Source: Nocardioides sp. R-C-SC26
GTDB lineage: Bacteria > Actinomycetota > Actinomycetes > Propionibacteriales > Nocardioidaceae
Assembly (NCBI RefSeq): GCF_021246465.1
Contig: NZ_JAHRHK010000019.1
Location: 10,650-51,692 of the forward strand
Length of the DNA stretch: 41,043 bases
Direction of reading: 5' to 3'
Part shown: piece by piece, positions 35,064 through 41,043 of the stretch
Layout of the letters: each line of letters starts with the position of its first letter
Numbering within the stretch: the first letter of the stretch is position 1
Notes under the pieces: generated by a model
What the model saw: only the letters and a program-made list of their open reading frames with translations
What the model was told of the DNA's origin: nothing
Databases searched by the model: none
Made by a program: the position numbers and the translations under genes

Positions 35064-35756
35064 ATGCCCTCCGGCCGACGTCGCACCGCTCGCGCTTCCC
35101 GCACCGGTCCGGTGCCCCTCGTGGTGGTGCATGCCGCGCTGCTGGTCGCGGGCGCTGTCGCCGTCTCGGCCGATCCGCCCGCTCATGGCTGGGCCGTCCT
35201 GACTTGCGTCGTCGGCTACCTCGTCGCGCTGGTCGTCGTCTGCCGCGTCACGTCGCGCCCCGACCTGCTCGCGCTCGTCGGGTTCCTGGTCCCCGTCTCG
35301 ATCTTCCAGGTCCTGCCGGACTGGATCCTGGCCGAGGTCCTCGGCACTCTCCGTTTCCCCGACACGGGCGGGCCACGGGTGGACGACGTCGTTCCGTTGG
35401 CCATGGCGGGGATGTGGGTGGCGCCGCTCTTCGTCGCGCTCGCGCTCAGCGCCGGGAGGCCTGCGCGCGCGGCCCTGTACGCGGTGGTCGTCTTCGCGGG
35501 CGCTGAGGTGCTCGCGCCTGCTCTCGACCTCTGGGAGCCGGTGGGTGACACGACGCGGATGTTCGGCATCGCGGTGTACGTCCTGCCGGCGGAGGCCGCG
35601 CTCGGGTGGGCGGCCGCGTTCGCCTTCAACCAGGTACGCACGCGGTCGCTCCCCACGCGGACCGCCGCGGCGCTGGCGGTCGCGACCTTCTACCTGGGGG
35701 CGCTCGTGCTCTCCTACTTCGTGATCGACGTCGCCACGTGGAGGCTGACCTGGTGA
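35064..35756 (+). CDS. membrane protein, unknown function
   Basis: 230 aa. A basic N-terminus (SGRRRTARASR) is followed by about seven hydrophobic segments (near residues 17-35, 41-60, 66-90, 112-130, 138-155, 168-190 and 203-225). Some loops carry Asp/Glu/Trp (PDWILAEVLG, LDLWEPVGD). No family recognised. The ATG is chosen over the longer frame, which would run through the kinase gene; TAGGTT 7 nt upstream supports a leaderless start here. It stands alone after the operon hairpin and ends about 50 nt before the riboswitch of terC. Confidence 0.78.
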   Translation: MPSGRRRTARASRTGPVPLVVVHAALLVAGAVAVSADPPAHGWAVLTCVVGYLVALVVVCRVTSRPDLLALVGFLVPVSIFQVLPDWILAEVLGTLRFPDTGGPRVDDVVPLAMAGMWVAPLFVALALSAGRPARAALYAVVVFAGAEVLAPALDLWEPVGDTTRMFGIAVYVLPAEAALGWAAAFAFNQVRTRSLPTRTAAALAVATFYLGALVLSYFVIDVATWRLTW

Positions 35757-35807
35757 GGAGGTGTCCACCTTCTCACCCGTCCGTGGAGGTACCGTCCGCT
35801 AATCTGA

Positions 35808-35920
35808 AGTCGAGGGGAGTACTCCACAATCCTCACCCGGTCATGACGGCGCCCCGATGGTCGCCCCGGGTGGGAGCCCGCGCGGCGGAGGAGACCTCAG
35901 GAGATCGTTGACCCTGAGGA
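35808..35920 (+). promoter_or_regulatory. yybP-ykoY (manganese) riboswitch before terC
   Basis: The leader has elements I recognise from the yybP-ykoY class, especially its actinobacterial form: GAGGGGAGTACTCC at the 5' side, GGTCATGACGGCGCC, GGTGGGAGCCC, GGAGGAGACCTC and the 3' segment GACCCTGAGGAGACC just before the start codon. Its place directly in front of a TerC-family gene is the best-known setting of this Mn2+-sensing RNA. The 3' strand contains the ribosome binding site, so control of translation is plausible. Called from memory of the consensus, without covariance scoring; ends are approximate. Confidence 0.75.
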
Positions 35921-35925
35921 GACCT

Positions 35926-36951
35926 GTGCCCGCGTCCCTGCTCGCCGCCGCCGAGAGCGGTTCGGCATCCACGCTCGACACCATCGCCACCCCGACGTTG
36001 TGGCTCGTCACCGTCGCCGCGGTGGTGGGCTTCCTGGCCGTCGACTTCGTGCTGACCCGTCGCCCTCACGAGGTCTCGATGAAGGAGGCCGTGGGCTGGT
36101 CGGCGTTCTACATCGCGCTGCCGCTGGCCTTCGGCGTGTTCATCCTCGGCCAGTACGGCTCGCAGCGGGGGCTGGAGTACTACACGGGCTACCTGGTGGA
36201 GAAGTCGCTCAGCGTCGACAACCTGTTCGTCTTCATCCTGCTCCTCGCCGGTTTCGCCGTCCCGCGTGAGTTGAGGCAGCGCGTGCTGCTCTACGGCATC
36301 GTGGGCGCCCTGGTGATGCGAGCGATCTTCATCGCGCTCGGGGCGGCCGCCCTCTCGGCCTTCGACTGGGTCTTCCTGGTCTTCGGTCTGGTGCTCGTGG
36401 CGACGGCGGTGAAGATCCTGCGCGATGCGCTGGGCGGGGACAACCATGACGTCGACGTCGCGACGCTGCGCAGTGTGCGTCTGCTGCGCCGCTTCGTCCC
36501 GGTGACCGACGACTACGAGGGTCCGCGGATGACCACCCGGGTCGCGGGCAGGAGGGCGCTCACTCCACTCGCCGTCGTCGTCGTCGCTGTTCTGGCCACG
36601 GACCTGGTGTTCGCGATCGACTCGGTGCCCGCGGTCTACGGCATCACCGGCGACCCCTACCTCGTGTTCGTGACCAACGCCTTCGCCCTCCTGGGCCTCC
36701 GTGCGCTCTACTTCGTGCTCGAGGGTGTGTTGGCCAAGCTGGTCCACCTGGGGTTCGGGCTCGCGGCGATCCTCGCGTTCATCGGGGTCAAGCTCGCCCT
36801 GCACTGGGGTCACCTGCAGTGGGAGTCGGTTCCGGAGATCCCGACACTCACCTCGCTCATCGTCGTCGTCGGCATCCTGGTGCTGACCACCATCACCTCG
36901 CTGATCGCCACCCGCGACCGCAGTGAGGAGCGGAGGTCCGTCGAGGCGTGA
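35926..36951 (+). CDS. TerC family integral membrane protein
   Basis: 341 aa from the GTG at 35926, which follows AGGAG at 4 nt; an ATG at 35857 is rejected because it lies inside the riboswitch. About eight to nine transmembrane helices. TerC signatures: SLSVDNLFVFILLL at about residues 92-105 and ATDLVFAIDSVPAVYGIT at about 224-241, whose conserved Asp residues within membrane helices are thought to bind metal ions. Relatives of TerC/Alx export or manage manganese, and a Mn riboswitch upstream supports that role here. Not part of a tellurite operon. Convergent with the beta-propeller gene, 36 bp apart. Confidence 0.93.
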   Translation: MPASLLAAAESGSASTLDTIATPTLWLVTVAAVVGFLAVDFVLTRRPHEVSMKEAVGWSAFYIALPLAFGVFILGQYGSQRGLEYYTGYLVEKSLSVDNLFVFILLLAGFAVPRELRQRVLLYGIVGALVMRAIFIALGAAALSAFDWVFLVFGLVLVATAVKILRDALGGDNHDVDVATLRSVRLLRRFVPVTDDYEGPRMTTRVAGRRALTPLAVVVVAVLATDLVFAIDSVPAVYGITGDPYLVFVTNAFALLGLRALYFVLEGVLAKLVHLGFGLAAILAFIGVKLALHWGHLQWESVPEIPTLTSLIVVVGILVLTTITSLIATRDRSEERRSVEA

Positions 36952-36972
36952 CCGGGCACTCAGTCGCCGGTG

Positions 36973-37002
36973 CGGCCGAACCAGCGACTACTCGGTCGGC
37001 CG
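36973..37002. terminator. weak hairpin between convergent terC and propeller genes
   Basis: CGGCCGA (36973-36979) pairs with TCGGCCG (36996-37002) across a 16-nt loop that includes the stop codon of the minus-strand gene. No T-run. Possible shared terminator. Confidence 0.35.
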
Positions 37003-38424
37003 TTCCCAGGCAGTGCGGGCCGAGGTTCGGAAGGGCTTGGAAGCGTCGGCGAAGCCGAGCCCGGCGACCAGTTCGCGTCGGATGTAGCCGTTGCGCACGC
37101 GCTGCGGGTGGTCGCCGACGCGCGTCGTGGTGACGATCCGTTCGGTGCGGTAGTCGATCCGCGACACCGTGTCCGACCCGCTCCAGGAGATGTAGCAGTA
37201 GCGGCCGTCCCAGCTCGGCGTCACCCAGTACGGCTTGAGGCCGCCCTTGATCAGCTTGCCGCGCTGGAAGCCCTTCGCGGTGACCACGGTGGCGTAGTCG
37301 CTCATCGTGCCCGCGACGCAGATCTTGGTGCCCTCGGGGTTCATCGCGATCCCGTGGTGCGCCGAGTCGAGCAGGTAGAGCGGGCGCGGCGTGTTCGGGA
37401 TGAGGTTGGGCAGGCGGACGACGCGGGTGATCTTGCCCGAGCGGCGATCCATCTCCACGAAGCCGTGGAAGAAGGAGAGCTGGAAGTAGAACTTCTTCTC
37501 GTCAGGCGAGAGCGTGATCGGGCGCACCGAGATGCTCACGTTCTTCAGTCCGCGCTCGTCGAGGGCCTTGCGGACGTCGTAGCGGCGCACGACCTTGTTG
37601 GTCTGGGCGTCGACGATCTGCAGCACCCGCTCGCCCTCGAGCGGGTCGGGCAGGTCCGGATTGTCGAACGGGCTGTAGACCGTGCCGATGCTGGCGTGCA
37701 GGATCCGGCGGCCGCCGTCGATGTAGGTGCTCTCGTGCGGTGAACCGCCGGAGGAGAACCTCCCGGTCGGCTTCCCGTCGCGGACGCGGAGCACGTGGAC
37801 GACGTTGCCGGTGGAGGCACTGACGATCACGTGACGACCGTCGGGCGAGAGCGCCATGTGGTCCGAGCGCACACCCGAGACCGGGAATCGCCACACGATC
37901 TTCTTGGTGCGCAGGCTGATCGCGACGACGTCGGCGAAGGAGGGCCGCGAGATGACGACGAGACGGCCGTCGTTGGAGGAGTACATGTCGTCGACGAACT
38001 GGTCGTTGCCCTCGCCGATGAGCGCTCGGATGCCCAGGTAGAACGCCAACCGGTAGGGATTGGTGGCGATCTCCTGCATCCGCTCGGCGTAGTCCGGCAC
38101 GACGTCGATCTCGGCGACCGCGCGGAAGGTCTTGGCATCGAGCACCGTCGCGGTGCCCTCCCAGTTGTTGCCGACGAAGACGACCCGGCGCAGGCCGGCG
38201 GGCAGCGGCCCGGTGTCGGACGGCGAGGTCCGCGCCGAGGGCGCGGGCGGCACGTTCCCGGCGACGGCGGACGTCGACGCAGCAGGGTCCTCTGCTGCGG
38301 CCGCCGGTGCCGACGGGAGTGCCGAGGACGCCGTCGCCAACGCGAGGACGACGGCTCCGATGCCACCGAGGAGTCGGGAAGTTCGGGAGTGTCCTCGCCG
38401 CATGGGCCGCATCGTGGGTCGCAC
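36988..38424 (-). CDS. secreted beta-propeller (YVTN/YncE-like) protein
   Basis: 478 aa with a signal peptide (MRPTMRPMRRGHSRTSR, then a hydrophobic core to about residue 43). After a Ser/Pro/Ala-rich linker (about 45-75) comes a repeat-rich domain with the periodic pattern of YVTN/WD40-like propellers: VVFVGNNWEGTATVLDAKTF, DGRLVVISRPS..., MALSPDGRHVIVSASTGNV, ITLSPDEKKFYFQLSF, GIAMNPEGTKICVAG, VTPSWDGRYCYISWSG. The repeats cover the whole mature protein and give six or seven blades. No catalytic motif. Probably a secreted or surface-bound binding protein; ligand unknown. Divergent from the lipoprotein gene at 38566 with about 140 bp between. Confidence 0.86.
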   Translation of the reverse strand: MRPTMRPMRRGHSRTSRLLGGIGAVVLALATASSALPSAPAAAAEDPAASTSAVAGNVPPAPSARTSPSDTGPLPAGLRRVVFVGNNWEGTATVLDAKTFRAVAEIDVVPDYAERMQEIATNPYRLAFYLGIRALIGEGNDQFVDDMYSSNDGRLVVISRPSFADVVAISLRTKKIVWRFPVSGVRSDHMALSPDGRHVIVSASTGNVVHVLRVRDGKPTGRFSSGGSPHESTYIDGGRRILHASIGTVYSPFDNPDLPDPLEGERVLQIVDAQTNKVVRRYDVRKALDERGLKNVSISVRPITLSPDEKKFYFQLSFFHGFVEMDRRSGKITRVVRLPNLIPNTPRPLYLLDSAHHGIAMNPEGTKICVAGTMSDYATVVTAKGFQRGKLIKGGLKPYWVTPSWDGRYCYISWSGSDTVSRIDYRTERIVTTTRVGDHPQRVRNGYIRRELVAGLGFADASKPFRTSARTAWERPTE

Positions 38425-38565
38425 CTCGGGAAGTTCGGGGGTTACGTGGTCGGGTCATTGTGCCCCGCGCGGCCGCGGCGCAGGCTCGCCGTCCGTCCGG
38501 GAACGCCACGCAGCCCACGCCGGTCGTTCCCGACGTCGGCGGGTCACCTGGGAGGATCTGGCTCC

Positions 38566-39192
38566 GTGGCCTCCCACTCCCTCGGTTCGCGACCGCGTCG
38601 TCCCCGTCTCGCGGCGGGCTCCCGGCGTGCTCGGATGGTGGTCGCGACGGCCGTCGTCGGCATCGCCTTCGGCTCCCTCGCGGGCTGCTCCGGCGCGGAC
38701 GGCCCCGAGTCCCCGGGCACCACGCCGTCCGCCGACGGTGCAGTCGATGCCGATCGGGTGCGGACGGGCCTGGCGGCGGTCTACGTCGGCGACCACGCCA
38801 CCGGGTCCCAGCGAGAGGAGGGCGAGTGCTTCGCCGATGCGCTGCTCGGTCGACTCGACTCCGACGACCTCGTCTCCGCGGGCATCCTCGACACCCGTGG
38901 CGACGTCGTCACGACGCTGCCGGTGCTCGACGTCGACACGGCGACCGCGTGGGTCGACGCCCAGGCCGACTGCATCGACTACGTGCTCGCCTCGACCCGC
39001 GCGCTGACGGCGCAGAGCAAGGGCAAGCTGGACGGGGAGCGGTACCTGGCGTGCCTGCGTGGCGCGCTCGAGCCCGAGCAGATCCGGGACGCGCAGGTCG
39101 CGGCGCTCAGCGGCGGGATGGAGAGCCCGGCCATCGCCGAGCTCACTCGCGCTCAGAGCGACTGCGCGACCGAGTCGCTTCCGGTCGACTGA
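38566..39192 (+). CDS. putative lipoprotein, unknown function
   Basis: 208 aa from the GTG at 38566, with GGAGGA about 9 nt upstream. A basic N-terminus (PRRPRLAAGSRRAR) and a hydrophobic stretch lead to the lipobox LAGC with C41; an ATG at codon 24 would give a more usual signal length. The mature part is acidic with a short Ser/Pro/Thr linker, then a helical domain with four Cys (GECFADALL, ADCIDYVLA, YLACLRGAL, SDCATESL) that could form two disulfides. No family recognised. The following hydrolase has its own leaderless promoter. Confidence 0.8.
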   Translation: MASHSLGSRPRRPRLAAGSRRARMVVATAVVGIAFGSLAGCSGADGPESPGTTPSADGAVDADRVRTGLAAVYVGDHATGSQREEGECFADALLGRLDSDDLVSAGILDTRGDVVTTLPVLDVDTATAWVDAQADCIDYVLASTRALTAQSKGKLDGERYLACLRGALEPEQIRDAQVAALSGGMESPAIAELTRAQSDCATESLPVD

Positions 39193-39215
39193 CGTCCGTC
39201 TCGAGATGGTCGGCC

Positions 39216-39221
39216 TAGGCT
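39216..39221 (+). promoter_or_regulatory. -10 box of a leaderless promoter for the hydrolase at 39229
   Basis: TAGGCT ends 7 nt before the GTG at 39229, with no Shine-Dalgarno sequence. Confidence 0.5.
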
Positions 39222-39228
39222 GCGGTCA

Positions 39229-40017
39229 GTGAGCGTCAGTCCCTCCCTCCACGCGACCACCGTCGGCGAGACCGGCGCGACGGTCGTCTTCCTGCACGGA
39301 CTCTTCGGACAGGGCCGCAACTTCACCCAGATCGCCCGCGCACTCGAGCCGGAGTTCTCCTCGGTGCTCGTGGACCTGCCCAACCACGGCCGTTCGTCGT
39401 GGACCGACGCCGCCGACTACGTCGAGATCGCCGACGCGATGGCGCAGTGGCTGCGTGATGGCGTCGCCGCAAGCGGTCCGGTGCACGTGGTGGGTCACTC
39501 GATGGGCGGCAAGATCGCGATGGTGCTCGCGCTGCGGCACCCTGACCTGGTCGAGCGGCTCGTCGTCGTCGACATCTCGCCGACGGTCAGCGACGGTGCC
39601 GGCGAGTTCGTGCACCTGCTCGACAGCCTGGCTCGTCTCGACCTGGACGCCGTCGAACGTCGCGCCGACGCAGATCGGTTGCTCGTCGAGGACATCCCCG
39701 ATGAGCGGGTGCGTGGATTCCTGCTGCAGAACCTGCGTAGCCGCGATGGCGGCTGGGAGTGGCAGGCCAACCTCGACCTCCTGCGGCGAGAGCTGCCTGT
39801 CATCGGCGACTTCCCCGCCGTCGAGGCCACGTTCGACCATCCCGTGCTGTGGCTGGCCGGCGACCGCTCGCCCTATGTGCGGCCCGAGCACGCCGAGCAG
39901 ATGCGGCGCCTGTTCCCGCGCACCCGGCTGGTCACGGTCAAGGACGCCGGCCACTGGCTGCACGCCGACCAGCCCGACGCGTTCGTCTCCGCACTGCGGG
40001 TCTTCCTCGGCGCCTGA
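39229..40017 (+). CDS. alpha/beta hydrolase, YbfF/ABHD11-like esterase
   Basis: 262 aa, GTG start. Oxyanion-loop [10 protein letters not shown] at residues 23-32, VDLPNHGRS at 48-56, nucleophile Ser91 in GHSMGG, an acidic residue near GDRSPYV (about 213) and His in [11 protein letters not shown] (about 244). HGLFG..NF plus D.PNHG.S is the pattern of the YbfF/ABHD11 esterase group. Cytoplasmic, no signal peptide. Substrates of this group are short-chain esters, possibly acyl-CoA; the specific one is unknown. Transcribed alone from a leaderless-type promoter; 140 bp separate it from rpmE2. Confidence 0.9.
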   Translation: MSVSPSLHATTVGETGATVVFLHGLFGQGRNFTQIARALEPEFSSVLVDLPNHGRSSWTDAADYVEIADAMAQWLRDGVAASGPVHVVGHSMGGKIAMVLALRHPDLVERLVVVDISPTVSDGAGEFVHLLDSLARLDLDAVERRADADRLLVEDIPDERVRGFLLQNLRSRDGGWEWQANLDLLRRELPVIGDFPAVEATFDHPVLWLAGDRSPYVRPEHAEQMRRLFPRTRLVTVKDAGHWLHADQPDAFVSALRVFLGA

Positions 40018-40049
40018 CGCCTCGCCTGTCGACGAGGTCGGCTTCTGCC

Positions 40050-40095
40050 TCGCCGGGCCCGAGACGCTCGCTGCGTTCGCTCCTCGACCACCGTC
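40050..40095. repeat. degenerate copy of an interspersed TCGA-type element
   Basis: GAGACGCTCGCTGCGTTCGC followed by TCCTCGACCACCG, after the hydrolase gene. TCGACCACCG is the reverse complement of the start of the 56-bp repeats at 13988. It looks like a decayed member of the same general type of intergenic element. Weakly supported. Confidence 0.35.
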
Positions 40096-40124
40096 GACGT
40101 CAACCGTCACGCCCCGTGTGCGAG

Positions 40125-40148
40125 TATAGGAACCGTTATCGTTTAGAA
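40125..40148. promoter_or_regulatory. possible Zur operator/promoter of rpmE2
   Basis: An AT-rich patch, TATAGGAACCGTTATCGTTT, stands out in GC-rich sequence just before the rpmE2 ribosome binding site. AACCGTTATCGTT is an imperfect palindrome resembling actinobacterial Zur sites. Zinc-independent L31 genes are commonly Zur-repressed; the match itself is weak. Confidence 0.38.
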
Positions 40149-40157
40149 GGAGTCGTG

Positions 40158-40454
40158 ATGCAGCAGGACATCCATCCCACCTACGGGCCCGTCGTCTTCC
40201 GAGATCCCTCGGCCGGCGCCGTCTTCCTCACGCGGTCCACCATCGTCGGCCGACTGGCCGAGGATCACCCGAACGTGGAATGGTCCGACGGGCGTACCTA
40301 TCCGGTCGTGGACGTCGACGTCTCGACCGCGAGCCATCCCTACTGGACAGGCCGCGGCCGCGTCCTCGACACCGAGGGCCGGGTAGAGAAGTTCAACCGC
40401 CGCTACGGCGCCACCTCGGCGTCGAGCGCAACGACTGAAGGAGACCGTTCGTGA
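40158..40454 (+). CDS. rpmE2: 50S ribosomal protein L31 type B (zinc-independent)
   Basis: 98 aa. [41 protein letters not shown] and [11 protein letters not shown] are the signature of bL31 type B. It has no Cys, so it is the zinc-free paralogue used when zinc is scarce. The C-terminal 14 residues (Ser/Thr/Ala-rich, then EGDRS) extend beyond the usual end. Strong AGAAGGAG ribosome binding site; the ATG starts right at the conserved N-terminus. An AT-rich patch upstream may be a Zur site. Its stop overlaps the GTG of the HU gene (GTGA), an unusual pairing that links a zinc-responsive ribosomal protein to a nucleoid protein. Confidence 0.96.
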   Translation: MQQDIHPTYGPVVFRDPSAGAVFLTRSTIVGRLAEDHPNVEWSDGRTYPVVDVDVSTASHPYWTGRGRVLDTEGRVEKFNRRYGATSASSATTEGDRS

Positions 40455-40732
40455 ACAAGAAGCAGCTCATCGAGGCCATCGCTGATCGCGCCGACGCGCC
40501 GCACGGCACCGTGGAGGCGGTCATCGCCGCGTTCGGCGACGTCGTGGGCGAGGCGCTGAAGTCCGGCGACGCCGTCACCCTGGCCGGGTTCGGCACCTTC
40601 GAGGCCCGTTCGCGTGCCGCTCGCACCGGCCGCAACCCCCAGACCGGCGAGGAGATCCAGATCGCCGCGAGCACGGCTCCGGCGTTCAAGCCTGCGGCGG
40701 CGCTCAAGCGCGTCGTCAACGGCGAGGGCTGA
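40451..40732 (+). CDS. hup: HU-family DNA-binding protein
   Basis: 93 aa, the usual length. [23 protein letters not shown] (helices 1-2), [31 protein letters not shown] (the beta-arm with the HU signature GRNPQTG), and the final [14 protein letters not shown]. Binds and bends DNA as a dimer. It lacks the Lys-rich tail of the long actinobacterial HupB/HupS proteins, so it is the short form. The GTG overlaps the rpmE2 stop, so translation is coupled and it shares the rpmE2 promoter unless one lies inside that gene. A hairpin follows the stop. Confidence 0.96.
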   Translation: MNKKQLIEAIADRADAPHGTVEAVIAAFGDVVGEALKSGDAVTLAGFGTFEARSRAARTGRNPQTGEEIQIAASTAPAFKPAAALKRVVNGEG

Positions 40733-40738
40733 CCTCCT

Positions 40739-40761
40739 CGGGCCTGTTTCTCGCAGGCTCG
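40739..40761 (+). terminator. hairpin after the rpmE2-hup operon
   Basis: CGGGCCTG pairs with CAGGCTCG (one G:T) around a TTTCTCG loop, 6 nt after the HU stop. No U-tract. Confidence 0.45.
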
Positions 40762-40777
40762 ACTCGTGCGACCTCCT

Positions 40778-40818
40778 TGTGGCCCAGGTCACAGCGACGT
40801 AGTGTGGCTCGCGTCACA
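40778..40818 (+). promoter_or_regulatory. two tandem CRP-like sites
   Basis: TGTGG-N6-TCACA occurs at 40778-40793 and again at 40803-40818, starts 25 bp apart, with different N6. Each is one base from the TGTGA-N6-TCACA consensus of CRP/GlxR-type regulators. They precede the small membrane-protein gene at 40854. Confidence 0.5.
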
Positions 40819-40853
40819 CCGGTTCGCCGGTTCCCCGGCCCAGGGAGGTCGCT

Positions 40854-40994
40854 ATGCGCCACCACCTACTCGCGCACCACGCGCACTCTGAGGACCGCGA
40901 CTCCGTATGGGTGCTCGCCGCCGCTGCGATCGCCTTGATCGGCACCGGGTTCGTACTCGCCCTGCTGCTCGTGGAGTCTCTCGGAAACCTCTGA
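40854..40994 (+). CDS. 46-aa single-pass membrane peptide
   Basis: 46 aa, found by reading the frame after a strong GGGAGG ribosome binding site 6-7 nt before the ATG. The N-terminus is His-rich (MRHHLLAHHAHSEDRD: six His in 11 residues), then one transmembrane helix (about residues 19-41, VWVLAAAAIALIGTGFVLAL) and a short ESLGNL tail. The His cluster could bind a metal ion or haem. No family recognised. Two CRP-like sites upstream suggest a regulated gene. Support comes from the ribosome binding site, clean helix and upstream sites; no homology could be tested. Confidence 0.65.
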   Translation: MRHHLLAHHAHSEDRDSVWVLAAAAIALIGTGFVLALLLVESLGNL

Positions 40995-41043
40995 ACCACC
41001 CTGCGCGCGAGGCCCCGGCGCCCGGGCGCGGCGGGGGCGCGCG

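Noticed and set aside
35857..35925. ATG at 35857 as the terC start
   Set aside because: It lies inside the probable riboswitch, the added residues are Gly/Arg-rich and unlike the family, and the GTG at 35926 has a ribosome binding site.
40050..40095. Terminator hairpin after the hydrolase gene
   Set aside because: No continuous stem could be drawn; the stretch fits better as a decayed copy of the interspersed TCGA-type element.

Overview
The window is a 41 kb piece of a very GC-rich chromosome with many GTG starts, leaderless-type promoters (a TANNNT box 6-7 nt before the start codon), DUF2510 and AfsR/SARP-type proteins and a lysine-tailed TopA. This points to an actinobacterium, most likely of the Nocardioides/Aeromicrobium group (inference; no rRNA is present). 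The content is chromosomal: one tRNA gene, no integrase, transposase, phage genes or CRISPR.

Layout. 51-4207: secreted Ig-like repeat protein, methyltransferase, DUF2510 membrane protein. 4432-8458: topA, a DUF1059-type small protein and an ECF41/SigJ-like sigma factor. 8484-13947: secreted S15-type hydrolase, then tmk-holB-exported peptidase in one direction. 13948-14400: a tandem array of 56-bp hairpin-forming repeats between convergent genes. 14401-17431: moxR-DUF58-VWA operon, with an apparent loss of the moxR stop codon. 17499-26593: GNAT protein, six-TM protein, secreted Ig/RCC1 protein broken by a one-base frameshift, a 1096-aa AfsR/SARP-type regulator, and a FAD-protein/hemerythrin pair. 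26606-27993: LysR regulator, zinc-ribbon-like peptide, tRNA-Thr(CGU). 28008-31161: lower-GC block with TetR, substrate-binding lipoprotein and an EBP-like membrane protein. 31210-34998: TetR, acyl-CoA dehydrogenase, SDR and APH-type kinase, resembling the kinase/dehydrogenase route for 4-hydroxyacyl-CoA. 35064-36951: membrane protein and terC behind a probable yybP-ykoY Mn riboswitch. 36988-40994: secreted beta-propeller protein, lipoprotein, ABHD11/YbfF-like hydrolase, zinc-independent L31 (rpmE2) overlapping an HU gene, and a 46-aa membrane peptide.

The most distinctive signal is a three-promoter regulon around the SARP-type regulator. Direct CAAG repeats at exact 11-bp spacing end exactly 26 bp before the ATG of the six-TM gene (18152), the regulator itself (21278) and the FAD/hemerythrin operon (24645). 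In all three an xAxxxT -10 box sits at the same place, and the transcripts look leaderless. Repeat spacing and distance to the -10 are those known for SARP operators. The regulator would therefore control itself, the membrane/secreted pair before it and the redox pair after it. I recognise no described system with this gene set.
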